From an uncultured Collinsella sp. (GTDB lineage Bacteria; Actinomycetota; Coriobacteriia; Coriobacteriales; Coriobacteriaceae), in the NCBI GenBank assembly GCA_902494545.1, contig CABUTP010000034.1:1-10180 (forward strand): a stretch of 10,180 bases of DNA, read 5' to 3'. Position 1 is the first letter of the stretch. Each line of letters starts with the position of its first letter. Of the stretch, positions 6,180 to 10,180 are shown piece by piece. The notes beneath the pieces were generated by a model. The model ran no database searches. It worked only from the letters and a program-made list of their open reading frames with translations, and was not told the DNA's origin. The position numbers were made by a program, and so were the translations under genes.

Positions 6180-6217
6180 TGTGGGCTCTGTGGTTCATTC
6201 GAACGACAGAGCCCACA
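6180..6217. terminator. Terminator-like stem-loop downstream of carB
   Basis: TGTGGGCTCTGT (6180-6191) and ACAGAGCCCACA (6206-6217) are perfect 12-bp complements. An inner GTTC/GAAC stem (6193-6196, 6201-6204) leaves a 4-nt loop. On the minus strand the stem is followed by TTAATATTTC, on the plus strand by CTCGTTTTCTATT. It is the best candidate for ending the carAB transcript before purE, though the minus-strand U-tract is broken. Confidence 0.65.
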
Positions 6218-6260
6218 CTCGTTTTCTATTCAGCCCTAGTCATCGCGCAAAGCCCCTTCG

Positions 6261-6407
6261 GCAGCACACGGTGCTACCGAGTCACCGTAGGCCGGAGCAG
6301 AGAGGGCCGAGTTTCCCACTGAGCGACTCTGCTTGCAGCCGGAGCGAAGGGGGGAAACTCGGCCCCCTCTGCCCCGGCCGGACAGCTCAATCTACACCGT
6401 GTGCTGC
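6261..6407 (-). repeat. Long imperfect inverted repeat overlapping the end of carB
   Basis: The inner arms 6290-6317 and 6352-6379 match over 28 bp with two mismatches. In the minus-strand RNA, which continues the carB message, both become G-U pairs, so all 28 positions pair. An outer pair, GCAGCACACGGTG (6261-6273) and its exact complement at 6395-6407, lies beyond a non-matching stretch of about 15 nt. The distal outer arm is within the last codons of carB (Gln-His-Thr-Val). A 3' mRNA-stabilising or terminating structure is the simplest reading. Confidence 0.8.
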
Positions 6408-9400
6408 GGCAGGTCCTGCAGGGCGATGACGTCCATGCCCATGTCGTTGGCGCTGCCGTGGCCCTGCTGGTCCTCGCGCACGGCCTCGATGGCGCTCACG
6501 TACGTGTTGGCGGCAGACATCGCGGTCACGCAAGTCACGCCGCGGCGCACGGCCTCGGTGCGCAACAGATAGCCGTCGCCACGAGAACCCGGGCCGTACG
6601 GCGTGTTGATGATTACCGCAATCTTGCCATCGGCGATGAGGTCGCCGATGTTGGGACGCTCGCCGTCGTGCGGACCGCTGATCTTCTCCACGACCTCACA
6701 AGTCACGTTGCCGCCGCGCAGCACGCGCGCCGTGCCCTCGGTGGAGCAGATATCAAAGCCCAGGTAGCGCAGGATACGCGCGACCGAAAGGATATGACGC
6801 TTGTCGCGGTCGCATACGCTGATGAACACCTTGCCGCAGCTCGGATCGGGCAGCTTGTAGTCGATCGCCAGCTGCGTCTTGGCGTATGCCTCGGGATAGC
6901 TCTTGGCGATACCCATGACCTCGCCCGTCGACTTCATCTCGGGTCCCAGAATAACGTCGGCACCGGGGAAACGACCCCAGGGCATAACGGCTTCCTTCAT
7001 GCAGAACCAATCGAGCTGACGCTCGTCGCTCGGCAGGCCCAGGCTCGCGATGGAATCGCCTGCCATGATACGCGCCGCGCACTTGGCCAGCGGCACGCCG
7101 GTGGCCTTGGAGATAAACGGCACGGTGCGGCTCGCGCGCGGGTTTGCCTCGATCACGTAGACGGTCTCGCCCTTGATGGCGTACTGCACGTTGACCAGGC
7201 CGCGGACTCCCAGCGCCATCGCGATGCGGCGCGTGGTCTCGCGAAGCTTCGCCTGCAGGCTCTCGCTAAAGCTGAACGGCGGGATGCAGGTCGCAGAGTC
7301 GCCGGAGTGAATACCGGCCTCCTCGATATGCTCCAGAATGCCGCCGATGTAGACCTCTTCGCCATCGCACAAGGCGTCGACGTCGGACTCGATCGCACCC
7401 TCCAGGAAGCGGTCCAGATACACCGGGTAGTCGGGGCTAATGCGCGCAGCCTCGGCCATGTAATCGCGCAGATGCTCGGCATCGTAGGCGATCATCATGC
7501 CGCGGCCGCCCAGCACGTAGCTCGGACGCACCAGCAGCGGGTAGCCGATGTGCGCGGCCACGGCCTCGGCCTCCTCAAACGACGTGGCCTGGCCCGCCGG
7601 CGGGTACATGATGCCCAGCTTGTCGAGCAGGGCGGCGAAGCGCTCGCGGTCCTCGGCAAAGTCGATGGCGTCGGGCTTGGTGCCCATAATGTTCACGCCA
7701 CTCTCCTCGAGCATGCGCGCCAGCTTAAGCGGGGTCTGGCCGCCGAGCGTCACCACGACGCCGTCGGGACGCTCAACATCGATGACGTCCATAACGTCCT
7801 CGTAGGTGAGCGGCTCAAAGTACAGGCGGTCGGACGTGTCGTAGTCGGTCGAAACGGTCTCGGGGTTGCAGTTGACCATGATGGTCTCAAAGCCGCGGGC
7901 CGCCAGCGCGTAGCTCGCGTGCACGCAGCAGTAATCGAACTCGATACCCTGACCAATGCGGTTGGGGCCGGCGCCCAGGATCATCGCCTTGGGCTTGTCC
8001 GCCGGCGTGGTCTCGTCGGGAGCCACGCACTTCTTGGCATCCGGGCTCGTGCGGTAGATGTTCTCGTACGTCTTGTAGTGGTACTCCGTGGCGCTCGAGA
8101 ACTCCGCAGCGCAGGTATCGACCGTCTTCATGCTGGGAACCACGCCCAGACCCTTGCGATAGGCGCGCACAAAGCGCTCGTCCGAGCCGGTCAGCGCGGC
8201 AATCTCGGCATCGCTCGTGCCGTACTGCTTGAGCAAGCGCATCGCGTCGGCGTCGATATCCTCCACACGCAGGCCGCGGATGCTCTCCTGAACCTGCACC
8301 ATGTCGTTGATACGGTTGAGGTACCACGGATCGATACCGCAAATAGCGTGGATACGCGCGATGTCCCAGCCGCGGCGCAGGGCTTCGACCACAAAGAAAA
8401 TGCGGTGCTCGGTCGGGGTGGCCACAGCCTGGGCGAGCTCGTCGTCGCTCAGCTTGTCGGCACCCTCCTTGCCACCGGCGCAAATGCCCTGATGGCCGTC
8501 CTCCAGCGAGCGCATGGCCTTGCCGAAGGCCTCCTCAAAGGTGCGGCCGATCGCCATGATCTCGCCTACGGCCTTCATGCGCGTGGTGAGCGTGGGGTCG
8601 GTACCCTTGAACTTCTCGAAGGCAAAGCGCGGCACCTTAACGACGCAGTAGTCGATCGTGGGCTCAAAGCAGGCGGGCGTGGCCTTGGTGATGTCGTTGA
8701 CGATTTCGTCGAGCGTATAGCCCACAGCCAGGCGCGCGGCGGCCTTAGCGATGGGAAAACCCGTGGCCTTGGAGGCCAGCGCGGACGAACGGCTCACGCG
8801 CGGGTTCATCTCGATGACGATCAAGCGACCGGTGTTGGGGTTCACGGCAAACTGCACGTTGGAGCCACCGGTCTCGACGCCGATCTTCTCCAGAATGGCG
8901 AGCGAGGCCACGCGCATGCGCTGATACTCAAGGTCGGAGAGCGTCTGCGCCGGCGCCACGGTGATGGAGTCGCCGGTATGCACGCCCATGGGGTCGAGAT
9001 TCTCGATGGAGCACACGATGATGCCGTTGCCGGCGTGGTCACGCATGACCTCCATCTCATACTCTTTCCAGCCCTCGATGGACTCCTCGACCAGCACCTC
9101 GTGGGCGGGCGAGAGCTCCAAGCCCTGGCTCACGATGGAGACGAGCTCCTCGTGGGTATGCGCGATGCCGCCACCGGCACCGCCCAAGGTAAAGCTCGGA
9201 CGCAGCACGCAGGGATAGCCCACGCGCTCGGCGATAGCCTCGGCGTCGGCCACGCTATAGGCATAGCCCGAGCGCGCGACCTCCAGGCCAATCTCGGCCA
9301 TGGCCTCGTTAAAGAGCTTGCGGTCTTCGCCGCGCTCGATAGCGGCCAGGTCGCAGCCGATCATCTCGACGCCGTACTTGTCGAGCGTGCCGTCCTTTGC

Positions 9401-9706
9401 CAGCTCGACGGCGGCGTTCAGACCGGTCTGGCCGCCCAGCGTGGGCAGCAGCGCGTCCGGACGTTCCTTCTTGATCACGCGCTCAATGAACTCGGCGGTG
9501 ATAGGCTCAACATAGGTGCGGTCGGCAAGACCCGGGTCGGTCATGATGGTTGCCGGATTGGAGTTGACTAGGATGACCTCAAAGCCATCCTCCTTGAGCA
9601 CCTTGCAGGCCTGGGCGCCGGAGTAGTCGAACTCACAGGCCTGGCCAATAACGATGGGGCCCGAACCAATGACGAGGATGCGCTTGATGTCAGTACGTTT
9701 CGGCAT
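6392..9706 (-). CDS. carB: Carbamoyl-phosphate synthase large subunit
   Basis: CarB makes carbamoyl phosphate from bicarbonate, two ATP and ammonia channelled from CarA, for pyrimidine and arginine synthesis. The protein has 1104 residues (E. coli 1073) and the full duplicated layout. First half: [18 protein letters not shown] (13-30), the ATP-grasp [12 protein letters not shown] (169-180) and [17 protein letters not shown] (300-316). An oligomerisation region spans roughly 400-555. Second half: [15 protein letters not shown] (578-592), [11 protein letters not shown] (727-737) and [18 protein letters not shown] (853-870). The allosteric MGS-like domain starts near 959 with [11 protein letters not shown] and contains STEGTA and INTPYG. 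A non-conserved tail of about 25 residues follows. The ATG at 9704-9706 is chosen because GAGGAG lies 7 nt before it and the conserved [10 protein letters not shown] follows; an in-frame extension to 9844 would overlap carA. The carA stop is 1 nt away. Confidence 0.98.
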   Translation of the reverse strand: MPKRTDIKRILVIGSGPIVIGQACEFDYSGAQACKVLKEDGFEVILVNSNPATIMTDPGLADRTYVEPITAEFIERVIKKERPDALLPTLGGQTGLNAAVELAKDGTLDKYGVEMIGCDLAAIERGEDRKLFNEAMAEIGLEVARSGYAYSVADAEAIAERVGYPCVLRPSFTLGGAGGGIAHTHEELVSIVSQGLELSPAHEVLVEESIEGWKEYEMEVMRDHAGNGIIVCSIENLDPMGVHTGDSITVAPAQTLSDLEYQRMRVASLAILEKIGVETGGSNVQFAVNPNTGRLIVIEMNPRVSRSSALASKATGFPIAKAAARLAVGYTLDEIVNDITKATPACFEPTIDYCVVKVPRFAFEKFKGTDPTLTTRMKAVGEIMAIGRTFEEAFGKAMRSLEDGHQGICAGGKEGADKLSDDELAQAVATPTEHRIFFVVEALRRGWDIARIHAICGIDPWYLNRINDMVQVQESIRGLRVEDIDADAMRLLKQYGTSDAEIAALTGSDERFVRAYRKGLGVVPSMKTVDTCAAEFSSATEYHYKTYENIYRTSPDAKKCVAPDETTPADKPKAMILGAGPNRIGQGIEFDYCCVHASYALAARGFETIMVNCNPETVSTDYDTSDRLYFEPLTYEDVMDVIDVERPDGVVVTLGGQTPLKLARMLEESGVNIMGTKPDAIDFAEDRERFAALLDKLGIMYPPAGQATSFEEAEAVAAHIGYPLLVRPSYVLGGRGMMIAYDAEHLRDYMAEAARISPDYPVYLDRFLEGAIESDVDALCDGEEVYIGGILEHIEEAGIHSGDSATCIPPFSFSESLQAKLRETTRRIAMALGVRGLVNVQYAIKGETVYVIEANPRASRTVPFISKATGVPLAKCAARIMAGDSIASLGLPSDERQLDWFCMKEAVMPWGRFPGADVILGPEMKSTGEVMGIAKSYPEAYAKTQLAIDYKLPDPSCGKVFISVCDRDKRHILSVARILRYLGFDICSTEGTARVLRGGNVTCEVVEKISGPHDGERPNIGDLIADGKIAVIINTPYGPGSRGDGYLLRTEAVRRGVTCVTAMSAANTYVSAIEAVREDQQGHGSANDMGMDVIALQDLPQHTV

Positions 9707-9707
9707 G

Positions 9708-10180
9708 TTAGTTCTCCTCGGTCTCGGTCGCGGCGGTCTCGGCGAAATTCCAGCCCTGCAGACGGTCCTTCGCGGTGTCGATGTCCAGGTAGTTCTCCTC
9801 GCCGTCCATGAGTCGCGTAAAGGCGGTAAAGAGATAGTGGGCATCGGTGGGGCCAGGCGAGGCCTCGGGGTGGTACTGGACCGAGAAGCACGGGGCGTCG
9901 AGCAGCTGGATGCCCTCGGCGGTGCCGTCGTTGAGGTTCACATGTGTTAGGCGAATGCGGCCAAAGCGCTCGTTCATCACGACCGGCGCGATTCCGCAGC
10001 GCACCCAGACGCGCAGATCTCCATCGGCCGCATGCTCGGTCTCGCCGCCGGAAAGCTCGGGGACAAGCTTGCCCAGGCTGGGGAACAGCAGGCCAAAGCC
10101 ATGGTTTTGCGCGGTAATCTCCACGCGACGGCTTACCAGGTTCATGACCGGCTGGTTGCCACCGCGGTGACCGAATTTAA
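9708..10180 (-). CDS. carA: Carbamoyl-phosphate synthase small subunit (glutaminase), 3' part only
   Basis: CarA hydrolyses glutamine and passes ammonia to CarB. Only the last 156 residues are in view; the gene enters from the right edge. The fragment opens with [11 protein letters not shown], the CarA-type class I glutamine amidotransferase segment, then ITAQNHGF, and later [13 protein letters not shown], which carries the catalytic His and Glu; the nucleophile Cys lies outside the window. Between NHGF and [13 protein letters not shown] are about 48 residues where Bacillus subtilis CarA has about 14, so an insertion of roughly 35 residues is present. The C-terminus adds a short acidic tail ([11 protein letters not shown]). 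Its last two Glu codons, GAG GAG, are also the carB Shine-Dalgarno sequence, and the TAA is followed after one base by the carB ATG, implying translational coupling. Confidence 0.96.
   Translation of the reverse strand, partial: KFGHRGGNQPVMNLVSRRVEITAQNHGFGLLFPSLGKLVPELSGGETEHAADGDLRVWVRCGIAPVVMNERFGRIRLTHVNLNDGTAEGIQLLDAPCFSVQYHPEASPGPTDAHYLFTAFTRLMDGEENYLDIDTAKDRLQGWNFAETAATETEEN

Larger units (their letters stand above)
5949..6391. other. Gene-free 443-bp region between carB and purE
   Basis: No credible coding sequence. In transcription order (minus strand) it holds the carB-proximal long inverted repeat (6261-6407), a terminator-like stem (6180-6217), a perfect 32-bp inverted repeat (6042-6133), a purE promoter candidate (6012-6040), a small palindrome CTACT-gag-AGTAG (6001-6013) touching the -10 box, a leader hairpin CGCGG/CCGCG (5978-5992), and the purE ribosome binding site (5958-5963). 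More than half the region lies in inverted repeats. Confidence 0.85.

Noticed and set aside
5484..6391. CRISPR array or tRNA genes in the carB-purE gap
   Set aside because: The repeats are inverted pairs, not regularly spaced direct repeats, and no cloverleaf or CCA-type 3' end was recognised.
6401..9571. A 1056-codon open frame on the plus strand, antisense to carB
   Set aside because: The translation is rich in His, Ala, Gly, Arg and Val with no domain pattern. It is the mirror of a GC-rich gene whose codon bias removes stops from the opposite strand, and carB is unmistakable in the other direction.
9707..9844. 46-residue N-terminal extension of carB
   Set aside because: It overlaps the carA end, encodes Arg/Pro-rich sequence unlike CarB, and lacks the ribosome binding site that is present before ATG 9706.

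Overview
The window is GC-rich, dense bacterial DNA carrying parts of the purine and pyrimidine/arginine pathways. Codon use (strong G/C third positions), the gene set and the protein style (Bacillus-type PurF with an Fe-S cluster, a class B sortase, a CmpB-type membrane protein, a MoaE-like protein) suggest a Gram-positive, probably anaerobic gut actinobacterium of the Coriobacteriia, perhaps Collinsella. That placement rests on pattern recognition; no search was run.

Layout. 1-521: 5' part of purM (minus), leaving the window. 522-678: purF-purM gap with three inverted repeats. 679-2349: purF (minus). 2350-2634: divergent intergenic region with a purF promoter candidate and short palindromes. 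2635-3864: a multi-pass membrane protein of the putative ABC-transporter type IV (CmpB) family, the only convincing plus-strand gene. 3898-3939: bidirectional terminator between convergent genes. 3964-4383: small divergent MoaE-like protein (minus). 4449-5447: class B sortase (minus). 5484-5948: purE (minus). 5949-6391: gene-poor stretch of 443 bp with a purE promoter candidate and three strong inverted repeats. 6392-9706: carB (minus). 9708-10180: 3' part of carA (minus), entering from beyond the right edge.

Function. CarA and CarB form carbamoyl-phosphate synthetase, feeding pyrimidines and arginine; the genes are 1 nt apart and look translationally coupled. PurF, PurM and PurE are the first, fifth and sixth (carboxyaminoimidazole mutase) steps of IMP synthesis. 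purE leads a minus-strand group purE-sortase-moaE-like whose last two members have no obvious purine role. purF and purM form a second minus-strand unit.

No clearly new multi-gene system is visible. The most unusual parts are the palindrome cluster between carB and purE (a perfect 32-bp inverted repeat, and a second whose outer arm lies in the last codons of carB), the clade-type insertions in PurF and CarA, two competing ribosome binding sites on purF, the catalytically degenerate MoaE-like protein, and the sortase with a long cytoplasmic N-terminus.
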